From assembly GCF_004798685.1 (NCBI RefSeq), contig NZ_CP039291.1, forward strand, positions 2,046,001-2,110,000: DNA of 64,000 nucleotides, written 5' to 3'. Every line of letters begins with the position of its first letter. The first letter of the stretch is position 1. Source of the DNA: Cellulomonas shaoxiangyii. Its GTDB lineage: Bacteria; Actinomycetota; Actinomycetes; Actinomycetales; Cellulomonadaceae. The translations under genes and the position numbers were made by a program. The notes beneath the pieces were generated by a model. That model worked only from the letters and a program-made list of their open reading frames with translations. It made no database searches and was not told the origin of the DNA. Below, piece by piece: positions 51,591-60,136 of this stretch.

Positions 51591-52283
51591 CTAGCTCGTG
51601 AACAGGCGCGCATCCGCGCGCTCGTGCTGGGCGGACATGGCGTCCACCATCGGCACGCACCCGCCCATGTCGGCGACGTCGCGTGCGACGGCCTCCTCCG
51701 TGACCTGCGCGATCACCGGGCCGAGCGCGTGCAGGAGCACCTGCACGTCCCGGTGGTCGACGAGTCGCAGCCGCAGCGCCGCACCGAGGAAGCTGACCGC
51801 GAAGGCCGACAGGTCGGCCGCCACGGCGTGCCGCGTCCCCACCCCGCTCGCGGCGTACACGACCGCGGTGGCGACCGGCTGGCACCCCGGCGTCTCCTTC
51901 GCCGCCAGCAGGCCGGCCCACCGCTCGAGCTCGGGTCCGCCGACGGCCACCCGGGCGACGTCCGAGAGCTGGTGCCCGCTGCGCACGGACGCGCGGCGGG
52001 TCTCGGCGTTGAGCTTGGTCGCGTACAGCAGCCGGTCCACCTCGCGCACCCGCGCCCAGTCGTCCGCCGTGACGGCCTCGTGCGCCCGCGCGAGCGCGGT
52101 CGCGTCCCCCGGTCCCACCGCGTGCAGCAGCATGCCCCGGAGCAGCTCGTCGACCCCCCTGCGGTCGACGAGCCGCGCCTGGCTGTACCCCTCGAGCCCG
52201 TGCGACATCGTGTAGAGGCCGCTCGGGAACGCGGAGTCGGAGAACTGCAGCGTGACGAGCAGCTGCTGCACGTCGGTGAGCAC
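51591..52283 (-). CDS. ureF: Urease accessory protein UreF
   Basis: 230 residues, GTG 52283, seven bases after the ureC stop. QFSDSAFPSGLYTMSHGLEGYSQARLV is the UreF signature; the rest is helical with LRLRLVDHRDVQVLLHALGPVIAQVTEEAVARDVADMGGCVPMVDAMSAQHE. It links UreD with UreG in the activation complex. A 42-bp gap separates it from ureG. Confidence 0.95.
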   Translation of the reverse strand: MLTDVQQLLVTLQFSDSAFPSGLYTMSHGLEGYSQARLVDRRGVDELLRGMLLHAVGPGDATALARAHEAVTADDWARVREVDRLLYATKLNAETRRASVRSGHQLSDVARVAVGGPELERWAGLLAAKETPGCQPVATAVVYAASGVGTRHAVAADLSAFAVSFLGAALRLRLVDHRDVQVLLHALGPVIAQVTEEAVARDVADMGGCVPMVDAMSAQHERADARLFTS

Positions 52284-52290
52284 GGCCGCC

Positions 52291-54015
52291 TCAGGTGAGG
52301 AAGAAGAGCTGCGTGAGCGGCAGCGAGGCCGCGGGTTCGATGTGCGCGGGCTCCCCGTCGACCGTGACCTTGTACGTCTCGGGGTCGACGGTGACCACGG
52401 GGGTCCGGTCGTTGCGCAGCAGGTGCGCCTTGCCGAGCTGGCGCGTGCGCCGCACGGGCAGGACCTGGCTGTCCAGCCGCAGCAGCTCCGGCACGCCCGC
52501 GTCGATCGCCGCCTGCGACATGAAGGTCACGCGCGTGCTCTGCTGTGCCCGGCCGAACGCGCCGAACATCGGCCGGAAGTACACCGGCTGCGGCGTGGGC
52601 AGCGACGCGTTCGGGTCGCCCATGAGGGCCCACGCGATCATGCCGGCCTTGAGCACCATCCTCGGCTTCGCCGCGAACGACCCGATCGGCCAGATCGCGA
52701 TGTCGGCGATCTTGCCGGGCTCGAGCGTCCCCACGTAGTCGGAGACGCCGCACGTGATGGCCGGGTTGATCGTCATCTTCGCCAGGTAGCGCAGGACGCG
52801 GAAGTTGTCGTTGCCCGGTGCGTCCTCGGGCAGCTTCCCCCGCTTGTCCTTGTTGTGGTGCGCCACCTGGAAGCAGCGGGTCACGGACTCCCCGATGCGG
52901 CCCATCGCCTGCGAGTCCGACGACATCATCGAGATCACGCCGAGGTCCTGCAGCACGGTCTCCGCCGAGATCGTCTCGGCACGCACGCGCGAGTCGGCGA
53001 ACGCGACGTCCTCGGGGATGTCGTGCGACAGGTGGTGGCAGACCATCACCATGTCGAGCAGCTCGTCGACCGAGTTGACCGTGTACGGCAGCGTCGGGTT
53101 CGTCGAGGACGGCAGCACGTTCGGGTACCCCGCGAGGCGCATGATGTCGGGTGCGTGCCCGCCGCCGGCCCCCTCGGTGTGGAACGTGTGGATGGTGCGG
53201 CCGTCGATCGCCGAGATCGTGTCCTCGACGAAGCCGGACTCGTTGAGGCTGTCGGTGTGGACCGCGACCTGGATGTCGTACTCGTCGGCCACCGACAGCG
53301 CCGTGCTCAGGGCCGCCGGCGTGGCACCGAAGTCCTCGTGCACCTTCAGGCCGGCCGCGCCCGCCTTGATCTGCTCGATCAGCGGCTCGGGGCGCGACCC
53401 GTTGCCCTTGCCGTAGAAGCCCATGTTCACGGGCAGGGCCTCGGCCGCCTCGAGCATCCGGTTCAGGTACCAGGCGCCCGGCGTCGTCGTGACGCCGTTG
53501 GTCGCGTCGCTGGGCCCCGTGCCGCCGCCGAACAGCGTCGTGATGCCGTTGATCAGCGCGGTCTCGCACTGCTGGGGCGAGATGTAGTGGACGTGGGCGT
53601 CCAGGGCGCCGGCGGTGGCGATGCAGTGCTCGCCCGCGATGATCTCGGTGACGCTGCTGACCACCAGGCGGGGGTCGACGCCGCGCATGAGGTGCGGGTT
53701 GCCGGACTTGCCGATGCCGGCGATGCGCCCGTCCTTCACGCCGATGTCGCCCTTCACGACGCCCAGCACGGGGTCGAGGATGATCACGTTCGTGATCACG
53801 AGGTCCAGGGCGCCCTGGGCGCCCGTGGTGGCGGGGTCGGCGCCCATGCCGTCACGCGCGGTCTTCCCGCCGCCGTAGACGATCTCGTCGCCGTAGAAGC
53901 CCTCGTTGTAGTCCTTCTCGATCTCGATGACCAGGTTCGTGTCGCCGAGCTGGACCTTGTCGCCGACCGTGGGGCCGAACAGGTCCGTGTACTGCCTGCG
54001 CGAGATGATCGCCAT
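52291..54015 (-). CDS. ureC: Urease alpha subunit
   Basis: 574 residues, full length. Nickel ligands and catalytic residues are in place: HVHYISP at about 137-143, the carbamylated Lys in [10 protein letters not shown] at about 222, [22 protein letters not shown], and the mobile flap [21 protein letters not shown] at about 323-343. ATG 54015 shares one base with the ureB stop. It hydrolyses urea to ammonia and carbamate with UreA and UreB. Confidence 0.98.
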   Translation of the reverse strand: MAIISRRQYTDLFGPTVGDKVQLGDTNLVIEIEKDYNEGFYGDEIVYGGGKTARDGMGADPATTGAQGALDLVITNVIILDPVLGVVKGDIGVKDGRIAGIGKSGNPHLMRGVDPRLVVSSVTEIIAGEHCIATAGALDAHVHYISPQQCETALINGITTLFGGGTGPSDATNGVTTTPGAWYLNRMLEAAEALPVNMGFYGKGNGSRPEPLIEQIKAGAAGLKVHEDFGATPAALSTALSVADEYDIQVAVHTDSLNESGFVEDTISAIDGRTIHTFHTEGAGGGHAPDIMRLAGYPNVLPSSTNPTLPYTVNSVDELLDMVMVCHHLSHDIPEDVAFADSRVRAETISAETVLQDLGVISMMSSDSQAMGRIGESVTRCFQVAHHNKDKRGKLPEDAPGNDNFRVLRYLAKMTINPAITCGVSDYVGTLEPGKIADIAIWPIGSFAAKPRMVLKAGMIAWALMGDPNASLPTPQPVYFRPMFGAFGRAQQSTRVTFMSQAAIDAGVPELLRLDSQVLPVRRTRQLGKAHLLRNDRTPVVTVDPETYKVTVDGEPAHIEPAASLPLTQLFFLT

Positions 54016-54434
54016 CAGTGGTCCCCCTCGTCCTGGGTGCCGGTGCCGGAGGACCCCTCCGGCGTGCCGACCTGGAAGCCGTGCTCCCGGAGGCGCCGCT
54101 GGGCGGCCCTGCGGCTCTCGTTCGTGTCGAGCCCGCCGTTGACGATCCCGTTGAAGCCCCACACGCGGCGGCCGCCGCCGTAGGCGCTCAGCGTGACCTC
54201 GCGCGTGTCGCCGGGCTCGATGCGCACCCCGGTCCCCGCCGGGATGTCGAGGTGCATCCCGTACGCCTTCTCCCGCTCGAACAGCAGGGCGCGGTTCACC
54301 TCGTAGAAGTGGAAGTGGGAGCCGATCTGCACGGCACGGTCCCCGGTGTTGCTGACCGTGAGCGTCACCTTCTCCAGGCCGGCGTTGATCTCGATCTCGT
54401 CGCCGGTGTGGTCGTACTTCGGGCTGCCTAGCAT
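54015..54434 (-). CDS. ureB: Urease beta subunit
   Basis: 139 residues from ATG 54434 (GGAGG upstream). [67 protein letters not shown] is the UreB core. The last ~35 residues ([27 protein letters not shown]) are an extra hydrophilic tail. It is separated from ureA by an inserted CbiX-like gene and an 88-bp gap in which I see no further gene. Confidence 0.97.
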   Translation of the reverse strand: MLGSPKYDHTGDEIEINAGLEKVTLTVSNTGDRAVQIGSHFHFYEVNRALLFEREKAYGMHLDIPAGTGVRIEPGDTREVTLSAYGGGRRVWGFNGIVNGGLDTNESRRAAQRRLREHGFQVGTPEGSSGTGTQDEGDH

Positions 54435-54522
54435 CGTGTCGCCTCCGCGTGGTGCAGGGGACCCCGGGCCTGGGTGCCAGGGCCGGAGCCGTCGGTCGGG
54501 CCGACCGGTGGTCGTGGGTGGG

Positions 54523-55419
54523 TCAGGCCGGGTGGCTGTGCACCAGGCCCGGTGTACGGGTGCCGTCCTCGTGGTGCGCGTGCGGGTGCGCGTGCGGGTG
54601 CGCGTGCCCGTGCTCGTGCGGCGCGCCGGGCCCGTGCTCGTGCGGATGACCGCCCCCGCCCGGCACGCCGGCGTGGGAGTGGGCGTACCCGTGGTCGTGG
54701 TCGGCGAGCAGGCCGTCGGCCACGCCGTCGTCGCCGTGCTGCAGCGCGTGCTCGGCCGCGGCCACGCGCTCGCGGACGATGCGGGCCACCGCCGGTCCGG
54801 CCACGAGCGGCCCGTAGGACGTCGCGTCGTCGAGCGCGTCGGCCAGCGGGTCGCTGGTCGCGAAGCCGGCGGGGACGACCACGACCTCCGGTGCCCCGAG
54901 CGCCCTGGCCCGGTGCACCGCGCGGGCCAGGTCCGCCGGCGCGGCCACGCACGCCACCTCCACGTCCGGCCCGGCCCCGTGGGTGCGGACGAGGTGCGCC
55001 ACCCGGTGCAGCTCCGCGTCGTCGAACGGGCCGCCGGTCGGTGCGGACACCACCACCGCCGCGCCCGGGTGGCGTGCCGCCGTCTCCGTCGCAGCCCGGC
55101 GCAGCAGCGCGACGAGGTGGTCGGCGGTGCCGAACGGTGCGCACAACGCGATGCGCCCCGCGCCCGGTCCGCGGGCGAGCCAGTGCAGCGTCCGTGCCGA
55201 GTCGGCGACGAGCCGCGGGTCGCGCCCCCACGTCATCGGCAGCACCGCGACCGGTGCGTCGTCCGCCGCGAGCAGGGTGGTCACGACGTCGTGCAGAGGC
55301 CGGCCGGACGCCGTCACCACCGCGCCTGGCAGGTCCCGCAGCAGCGGCTGGAGGTCGGCGCCGTTCCTGCTCTCGTGCCCGCCCACGAGCACCGCTCGGG
55401 CCCCCCCGGACACCGTCAT
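54523..55419 (-). CDS. CbiX-like protein with His-rich tail inside the urease operon; candidate nickel-handling protein
   Basis: 298 residues from ATG 55419, three bases after the ureA stop. Two CbiX-like half-domains: [22 protein letters not shown] keeps the first chelatase His, but the second metal site ([19 protein letters not shown]) has Asp where chelatases have His. Second half: [27 protein letters not shown] ... [18 protein letters not shown]. From about residue 240 the tail alternates His with Asp, Glu, Pro or Ala ([35 protein letters not shown]), about 18 His in 58 residues. No UreE gene is present in the operon, and UreE often ends in such a tail. Inference: it collects Ni2+ for urease, probably without tetrapyrrole chelatase activity. 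Alternative: a true nickel or cobalt chelatase. Confidence 0.75.
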   Translation of the reverse strand: MTVSGGARAVLVGGHESRNGADLQPLLRDLPGAVVTASGRPLHDVVTTLLAADDAPVAVLPMTWGRDPRLVADSARTLHWLARGPGAGRIALCAPFGTADHLVALLRRAATETAARHPGAAVVVSAPTGGPFDDAELHRVAHLVRTHGAGPDVEVACVAAPADLARAVHRARALGAPEVVVVPAGFATSDPLADALDDATSYGPLVAGPAVARIVRERVAAAEHALQHGDDGVADGLLADHDHGYAHSHAGVPGGGGHPHEHGPGAPHEHGHAHPHAHPHAHHEDGTRTPGLVHSHPA

Positions 55420-55422
55420 CGC

Positions 55423-55728
55423 TCAGACGGCCACGGGGTCGTGGCACGAGACGAGCTTGGTCCCGTCGGGGAATGTCGCCTCCACCTGCAGCAGGGCGAC
55501 CCGCTGCCGGACGCCCGGCATGCAGTCCTGCTCCGAGACGACGTGCTTGCCGAGCTCCATGCACTCGGCCACGGACCTCCCGTCGCGGGCCGCCTCGAGG
55601 ATGGCCTCGGTGACGAGGGCCTGCGCCTCGCTCACGTTGAGCTTGGTCCCGCGCTGGCGGCGTCGCCGCGCCAGCTCGGCCACCTGGTAGACGTACAGCT
55701 TGTCGATTTCACGCGGCGTCAGATCCAT
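55423..55728 (-). CDS. ureA: Urease gamma subunit
   Basis: 101 residues, normal length. MDLTPREIDKLYVYQVAELARRRRQRGTKLNVSEAQALV, the motif GRSVAECMELGKHVVSEQDCMPGV, and EATFPDGTKLVSCHDPVAV are textbook UreA. First gene of the urease operon; a promoter is predicted about 50 bases upstream. The ribosome binding site (AAAGGTC) is modest. Confidence 0.97.
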   Translation of the reverse strand: MDLTPREIDKLYVYQVAELARRRRQRGTKLNVSEAQALVTEAILEAARDGRSVAECMELGKHVVSEQDCMPGVRQRVALLQVEATFPDGTKLVSCHDPVAV

Positions 55729-55780
55729 GGTCGACGTGACCTTTCACGAAGCGACGAAGGAAATCCCCGGAACACTGGCC

Positions 55781-55808
55781 ACACTACCCGCCGATCGCCG
55801 GGTCACAA
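55781..55808 (-). promoter_or_regulatory. Predicted ureA promoter
   Basis: Minus strand TTGTGA-N16-TAGTGT. The -35 matches TTGACA at four positions and the -10 fits TANNNT. Transcription would start near 55774, about 45 bases before the ureA ATG at 55728. Confidence 0.5.
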
Positions 55809-55896
55809 CCTCAGCGCAATTCTGGGGTCCCACCAGGACCTTCACCACCGCACCCGTGGGCCGGTCCCGTCGCGGCGGCGACGACGGCACTTCAGA

Positions 55897-55910
55897 TGGA
55901 CAATTGTCCA
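55897..55910. promoter_or_regulatory. 14-bp perfect palindrome in the ureA-crcB intergenic region
   Basis: TGGACAATTGTCCA, an AT-rich island in a very GC-rich genome, about 90 bp upstream of the predicted ureA -35 and 57 bp upstream of the crcB -10. Its form suggests a dimeric regulator operator; I cannot assign the regulator. GTTTC lies directly to its right (55913-55917). Confidence 0.5.
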
Positions 55911-55942
55911 GGGTTTCACGATGGGTGAGATGTCGGTGCCCG

Positions 55943-55972
55943 CCGACAAATTCCCGGTACTTCTCGTAGCAT
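55943..55972 (+). promoter_or_regulatory. Predicted leaderless crcB promoter
   Basis: CCGACA (55943-55948), 18 bases, TAGCAT (55967-55972), six bases, then the ATG at 55979. No fluoride riboswitch fold is recognisable in the remaining space, and a leaderless start would leave no room for one. Confidence 0.45.
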
Positions 55973-55978
55973 CCGAGG

Positions 55979-56521
55979 ATGGCCACAGGAGCGAGCGCCG
56001 CGCACGAGGGACCTGACCCCGCGCGCCACAACGGGGGCGGTGCGGCCGGCTCCGCGCGGCACGGCCCCCACCTGCGTCCGAGCGGCCTGTCGCTGGTCTT
56101 CGCCGGCGGGCTCGTGGGCGTCGCGGCCCGCGAGGGACTGTCGCTCGCGGTCCCGGACGCGGACGGGGTGCCCGTCGTCGTGCCCCTCGTCAACCTCCTC
56201 GCCGCCTTCCTGCTCGGCTACCTGTACGAGGCCCTCGCCCGGGTCAGTCCGGGCACGGCCCTGGCAGGACGCGTGAAGCTGCTGGTGGGGACGGGGTTCT
56301 GCGGCGGGCTCAGCACGTACAGCTCGTTGGCCACCGACACGGCGACCCTGCTCGTGCAGGACCGTGGCGGCACGGCCGCCGCCTACGCGCTGGGCACGCT
56401 CGTGCTCGGGGCGGTCGCCACCCTCGCCGGCATCGCGCTGGGCAGCCGGCTGCACCCCCACGAGCCCGACCGGCACGAGCTGCGCCGGATCGAGGGTCAC
56501 GCGACGGGAGGACGGGCATGA
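55979..56521 (+). CDS. crcB: Fluoride channel subunit CrcB/Fluc, longer paralogue
   Basis: 180 residues. A ~35-residue hydrophilic, His-containing N-terminus precedes four helices. Fluc motifs: GGLVGVAAREGLSL (G-x-AxxR), NLLAAFLLGYLYEAL, and GTGFCGGLSTYSSLATDT (Phe-box region with GFCGG.STYS). It exports F- as part of a dual-topology dimer with the neighbour, whose ATG overlaps its stop (ATGA). Confidence 0.92.
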   Translation: MATGASAAHEGPDPARHNGGGAAGSARHGPHLRPSGLSLVFAGGLVGVAAREGLSLAVPDADGVPVVVPLVNLLAAFLLGYLYEALARVSPGTALAGRVKLLVGTGFCGGLSTYSSLATDTATLLVQDRGGTAAAYALGTLVLGAVATLAGIALGSRLHPHEPDRHELRRIEGHATGGRA

Positions 56522-56895
56522 ACGCCGGCGAGTTCCTGCTGCTGGTCGTCGCCGGTGGCGTCGGCGCCACCGTGCGGTACGTCGTGGACGCCCTCATCCG
56601 CTCGCGGACCACGTCGGCGTTCCCCTGGCCGACGGCCGTCATCAACCTCACCGGCTCGCTGCTGCTGGGGCTGCTGACCGGGCTCGTCGCCGACCGGATC
56701 GCGTCCGACGAGCTCAGCGCCGTGCTCGGCACCGGATTCCTCGGCGGCTACACCACGTTCAGCACGGCCAGCTACGAGACCGTCCAGCTCGTGCGGGAGC
56801 GGCACTGGGGAACCGCGCTCGCGTACGGCGTCGGCATTCTCGTCGCCTCGGTGGCGCTCGCCTATCTCGGATATCGCTGGGGCGACTCGGCATAG
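56518..56895 (+). CDS. crcB: Fluoride channel subunit CrcB/Fluc, second paralogue
   Basis: 125 residues with four helices: GGVGATVRYVVDALI, PTAVINLTGSLLLGLLTGLV, and GTGFLGGYTTFSTASYET (canonical Fluc GFxGGxTTFSTxxxE). Overlaps the first crcB by four bases. Paired Fluc genes normally encode oppositely oriented subunits of a heterodimer, which fits the differing charge of the two N-termini. Confidence 0.94.
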   Translation: MNAGEFLLLVVAGGVGATVRYVVDALIRSRTTSAFPWPTAVINLTGSLLLGLLTGLVADRIASDELSAVLGTGFLGGYTTFSTASYETVQLVRERHWGTALAYGVGILVASVALAYLGYRWGDSA

Positions 56896-56964
56896 CGTTC
56901 GTGCACGTTGTTGCACGCCCTGCCGCAGCGCGTTCGTGCACGTTGTTGCACGCCCTGCCGCGGC
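56895..56964. repeat. 35-bp direct duplication directly after crcB
   Basis: Copies at 56895-56929 and 56930-56964 sit head to tail and differ at one base (A/G at position 33). Each copy contains GTGCACGTTGTTGCAC, whose ends GTGCA and TGCAC are inverted repeats. The first copy starts at the last base of the crcB stop codon. Confidence 0.9.
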
Positions 56965-57021
56965 GCTGCCACCGGCCGTTGTCGCGAATGCGCAGGTGGG
57001 CGCGTCGTTCGTGATCTGGAC

Positions 57022-57049
57022 GCATTTCCTGGTCGGTCGACCAGAATGC
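57022..57049. terminator. Hairpin between convergent crcB and zapE
   Basis: GCATT ... CTGGTC-GGTC-GACCAG-AATGC: an 11-bp stem with one two-base bulge and a 4-base loop, the strongest hairpin in the 57000 region. It lies between the ends of genes on opposite strands and may terminate both. Confidence 0.5.
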
Positions 57050-57094
57050 ACGGATGCGCACCGCCACAGGCGGCGACGACCGGGCGCGGTGCGG

Positions 57095-58141
57095 TCAGGC
57101 GGCGGACCGGTCCGCCGCGAGCGCGGCGCCCTCGGCCGCCAGCGCGCCGAGCCGCGACAGCGCGCGGTAGTACTTCTTGCGGTACCCGCCGCTCAGCATC
57201 TCGGGCGTGAACAGGTCGAGCCCGGCGTCGGTGAGGCCCTCGCGCTCGACCACCACGGGCACGTCGCGGTCGTAGAGCCGGTCGACCAGCACGACCAGCC
57301 GCAGCGCGACGTCCTGGCGGTCGACCGGCGCGACGCCGGTGAGGGCGACCAGCCCGACGCCGTCGAGCAGCGCGCCGTACCGGCTGGGGTGCACGCGCGA
57401 GAGGTGCTCGAGCAGCTCACCGAGGTCGTCGGTGGTGGCGTCCGCACGTGCGGCGACGACCTCCCGCAGGCGGGCGGCGGGCACGGTGGCGGCATGGGTC
57501 GTGGCGGCCCGGTGGCGGTGGTCCTCGCCGTCGATGCGCAGCACCTCGAACCGGCCCGCGAGCGCCTGGATCTCGCGCAGGAAGTCCTCCGCCGCGAACC
57601 GGCCCTCGCCGAGGGAGTCCGGCAGCGTGTTGGACGTGGCCGCGAGCGCGACGCCGCGGTCGGCGAGCTCGCGCAGGAGCCGCGACATGAGGACCGTGTC
57701 GCCGGGGTCGTCCAGCTCGAACTCGTCGATGCAGACGAGGCGCTTCGCGCCGAGCTGCTCGACCGTGGGCCCGAACCCGAGCGCCCCCACGAGGTTGGTG
57801 TACTCGACGAACGTGCCGAACGCGGCCTCGTCGGTCCCGACCTCGCGCGCGAGGGACGCGAGCAGGTGGGTCTTGCCGACGCCGAAGCCGCCGTCGAGGT
57901 AGACGGCGGGCGCCTGCGCGCTGCGGCGGCGGCCGAACCACCCGGACCGGCCGGCCGGCCGGGAGAGGGTGCCGGCGACCTCGCGGAGCCGGGCCAGGGC
58001 CTGCGCCTGCGACGCGTGGTCGGGGTCCGGCCGGTAGGTGTCGAACGACTCGCGCGCGAAGTGCCGCGGCGGGACGAGCTCCGCCAGCAGGCGGTCCGCC
58101 GGGACGTGCGGCTGCCGCGCGGTCAGCGAGGGGGTGGGCAC
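57095..58141 (-). CDS. zapE: Cell division protein ZapE (AFG1-like ATPase)
   Basis: 348 residues from GTG 58141. AFG1/ZapE hallmarks: FDTYRPDPDHASQAQALARL, Walker A VYLDGGFGVGKTHLLASL near residue 82, Walker B KRLVCIDEFELDDPGDTVLMSRLL, sensor VALAATSNTLPDSLGEGRF, and the C-terminal YRKKYYRALSRLGAL. In E. coli ZapE binds FtsZ late in division; the role in actinomycetes is not established. Divergent from the sulfate assimilation operon. Confidence 0.92.
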   Translation of the reverse strand: MPTPSLTARQPHVPADRLLAELVPPRHFARESFDTYRPDPDHASQAQALARLREVAGTLSRPAGRSGWFGRRRSAQAPAVYLDGGFGVGKTHLLASLAREVGTDEAAFGTFVEYTNLVGALGFGPTVEQLGAKRLVCIDEFELDDPGDTVLMSRLLRELADRGVALAATSNTLPDSLGEGRFAAEDFLREIQALAGRFEVLRIDGEDHRHRAATTHAATVPAARLREVVAARADATTDDLGELLEHLSRVHPSRYGALLDGVGLVALTGVAPVDRQDVALRLVVLVDRLYDRDVPVVVEREGLTDAGLDLFTPEMLSGGYRKKYYRALSRLGALAAEGAALAADRSAA

Positions 58142-58474
58142 GGCGTCGAGGATACGGGCGCGGGTGCGGCGCCCTCGCCCGGGGCGGCGGCCCTGCCGCG
58201 CCGGCCGTCCGGGGGGTGGACGCCCGTTCCGTCATGCGGACGCCCCGTGACCTGTCACGCGCGGGCATGACACCCTCGGCAGGTGATCTTCCACGGGACC
58301 CCCACGTGTCGGCGCTGTCGCGCCGCCGCGGTCCCGTGCGCGTGCTGTCCGCGGAACCGCTGACCCGCCCCGTCCCTTCCTGCACGGGTGCGTGGTCCGC
58401 GTCCGGTGCACACGACCATCCCGTCGTGCGGACGCGTGAGCACGCCCCGAGATCCCCCCGAAAGGCGGCGCCCC
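58142..58474. other. 333-bp divergent intergenic region, zapE / sirA
   Basis: No open reading frame is convincing here. The only ordered element I see is GTGAC-CT-GTCAC at 58247-58258, an inverted repeat that could be an operator for the sulfate operon. No SAM riboswitch-like helices or GAAAC module are evident. AAAGGCGG at 58461-58468 is the probable sirA ribosome binding site. Confidence 0.4.
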
Positions 58475-60136
58475 GTGGCGCAGACACCCGTCGTGGCCCC
58501 TCCGAAGCGGCCCGAGGGCCAGTGGGCGTTCGGCGAGCGCGAGCCGCTCAACGCGAACGAGCGCTTCAAGCTCGAGGACGACGGCCTCAACGTCCGGCAC
58601 CGCATCGAGACGGTCTACGCCCGCGAGGGCTTCGCCTCGATCCCCGGTGAGGACCTGCGCGGCCGCATGCGCTGGTGGGGCCTGTACACCCAGCGCAAGC
58701 CCGGCATCGACGGCGGCCGGACGGCGACGCTTGAGCCGCACGAGCTCGACGACGAGTACTTCATGCTCCGCGTGCGCTGCGACGGCGGCGCGCTGTCGGT
58801 GCCGCAGCTGCGGGCGATCGCCGACGTCTCGACCGCGTTCGGGCGGGGCACGGCCGACATCACCGACCGCCAGAACATCCAGCTGCACTGGGTGCGCATC
58901 GAGGACGTGCCCGAGATCTGGCGACGCCTCGAGGCCGTCGGCCTGACCACCCAGGAGGCCTGCGGCGACACGCCGCGCGTGGTCCTCGGCTCCCCCGTCG
59001 CCGGCGTCGCGGCCGACGAGATCCTCGACGGCACGCCCGCGATCGACGAGATCACGCGCCGCTTCGTCGGCGACCCCGCCTTCTCCAACCTGCCCCGCAA
59101 GTTCAAGACGGCGGTGAGCGGCTCGCCGCACCACGACGTCGCGCACGAGATCAACGACGTGTCGTTCGTCGGCGTGGTGCACCCGGAGCTCGGCCCCGGG
59201 TTCGACCTGTGGGTCGGCGGTGCGCTGTCCACCAACCCGCGCCTGGCCGTGCGGCTCGGCGCGTTCGTGACGCTCGAGCAGGTCCCGGCGGTGTGGGCGG
59301 GCGTCGCGGGGATCTTCCGGGACTACGGCTACCGACGCCTGCGCAACCGCGCCCGCCTGAAGTTCCTGGTCGCCGACTGGGGGGCCGAGGTGTTCCGGGA
59401 GGTGCTCGAGCGCGAGTACCTCGGCCACGCCCTGCCCGACGGCCCGGAGCCGCCCCCGCCGCCGTCCGGCCGGCGCGACCACGTCGGCGTGCACGAGCAG
59501 GCCGACGGCCTGCGCTACGTCGGTGCGGCGCCGACCGTGGGACGCGTCTCCGGCCCGCTCCTCGCGCAGGTGGCGGACCTCGCGGCCGCGGCGGGCTCCG
59601 ACCGCGTCCGCCTGACCGTCGAGCAGAAGCTCGTCGTGCTCGACGTGGCGCCCGAGCGCGTCGACCCCCTCGTCGCCGGGCTCGAGGCCGTGGGGCTGCG
59701 CGTGCGCGGGGCGTCGACCTTCCGGCGCGGCACGATGGCCTGCACGGGCATCGAGTACTGCAAGCTCGCGATCGTCGAGACGAAGGCCCGCGCCGCGGAC
59801 CTCGTCGACGAGCTCGAGCGGCGGATGCCCGACTTCGACCAGCCGATCAGCATCAACGTCAACGGCTGCCCCAACTCCTGCGCGCGCATCCAGGTCGCGG
59901 ACATCGGCCTCAAGGGCGTGCTGGCCCCGGACGGGTCCGACGCGTACCAGGTGCACCTGGGCGGCGGGCTCGGCCTGACGAGCGGGCTCGGCCGGACGCT
60001 GCGCGGTCTGCGCGTCCCCGCGTCCGAGCTGCCCGACTACGTCGAGCGCGTCACGCGCCGGTTCGACGAGCAGCGCCTCGACGGCGAGCACTTCGCCGAG
60101 TGGGCGCACCGCGCGACCGAGGAGGACCTGCGATGA
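58475..60136 (+). CDS. sirA: Ferredoxin-dependent assimilatory sulfite reductase
   Basis: 553 residues from GTG 58475. Two sulfite/nitrite-reductase half-repeats; siroheme contacts in RCDGGALSVPQLRAIADVSTAFGRGTADITDRQNIQLHWV and the siroheme/[4Fe-4S] ligands in CTGIEYCKLA and NVNGCPNSCARIQ at about residues 425-470. Size and motifs fit mycobacterial SirA rather than the NADPH-type CysI. It reduces sulfite to sulfide with electrons from ferredoxin. Being followed by cysH, cysD and cysN favours sulfite over nitrite as substrate. No ferredoxin gene lies nearby. Confidence 0.93.
   Translation: MAQTPVVAPPKRPEGQWAFGEREPLNANERFKLEDDGLNVRHRIETVYAREGFASIPGEDLRGRMRWWGLYTQRKPGIDGGRTATLEPHELDDEYFMLRVRCDGGALSVPQLRAIADVSTAFGRGTADITDRQNIQLHWVRIEDVPEIWRRLEAVGLTTQEACGDTPRVVLGSPVAGVAADEILDGTPAIDEITRRFVGDPAFSNLPRKFKTAVSGSPHHDVAHEINDVSFVGVVHPELGPGFDLWVGGALSTNPRLAVRLGAFVTLEQVPAVWAGVAGIFRDYGYRRLRNRARLKFLVADWGAEVFREVLEREYLGHALPDGPEPPPPPSGRRDHVGVHEQADGLRYVGAAPTVGRVSGPLLAQVADLAAAAGSDRVRLTVEQKLVVLDVAPERVDPLVAGLEAVGLRVRGASTFRRGTMACTGIEYCKLAIVETKARAADLVDELERRMPDFDQPISINVNGCPNSCARIQVADIGLKGVLAPDGSDAYQVHLGGGLGLTSGLGRTLRGLRVPASELPDYVERVTRRFDEQRLDGEHFAEWAHRATEEDLR

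Noticed and set aside
55911..55978. Fluoride riboswitch ahead of crcB
   Set aside because: The promoter appears leaderless and the remaining sequence shows no pseudoknot-like pairing.
56895..56964. Two-repeat CRISPR-like pattern
   Set aside because: The two copies abut with no spacer, and no cas gene is in the window.
58142..58474. SAM riboswitch or GlnR/NnaR module ahead of the sulfate operon
   Set aside because: No matching helices and no GAAACACG/TAGCGTCG arrangement were found.
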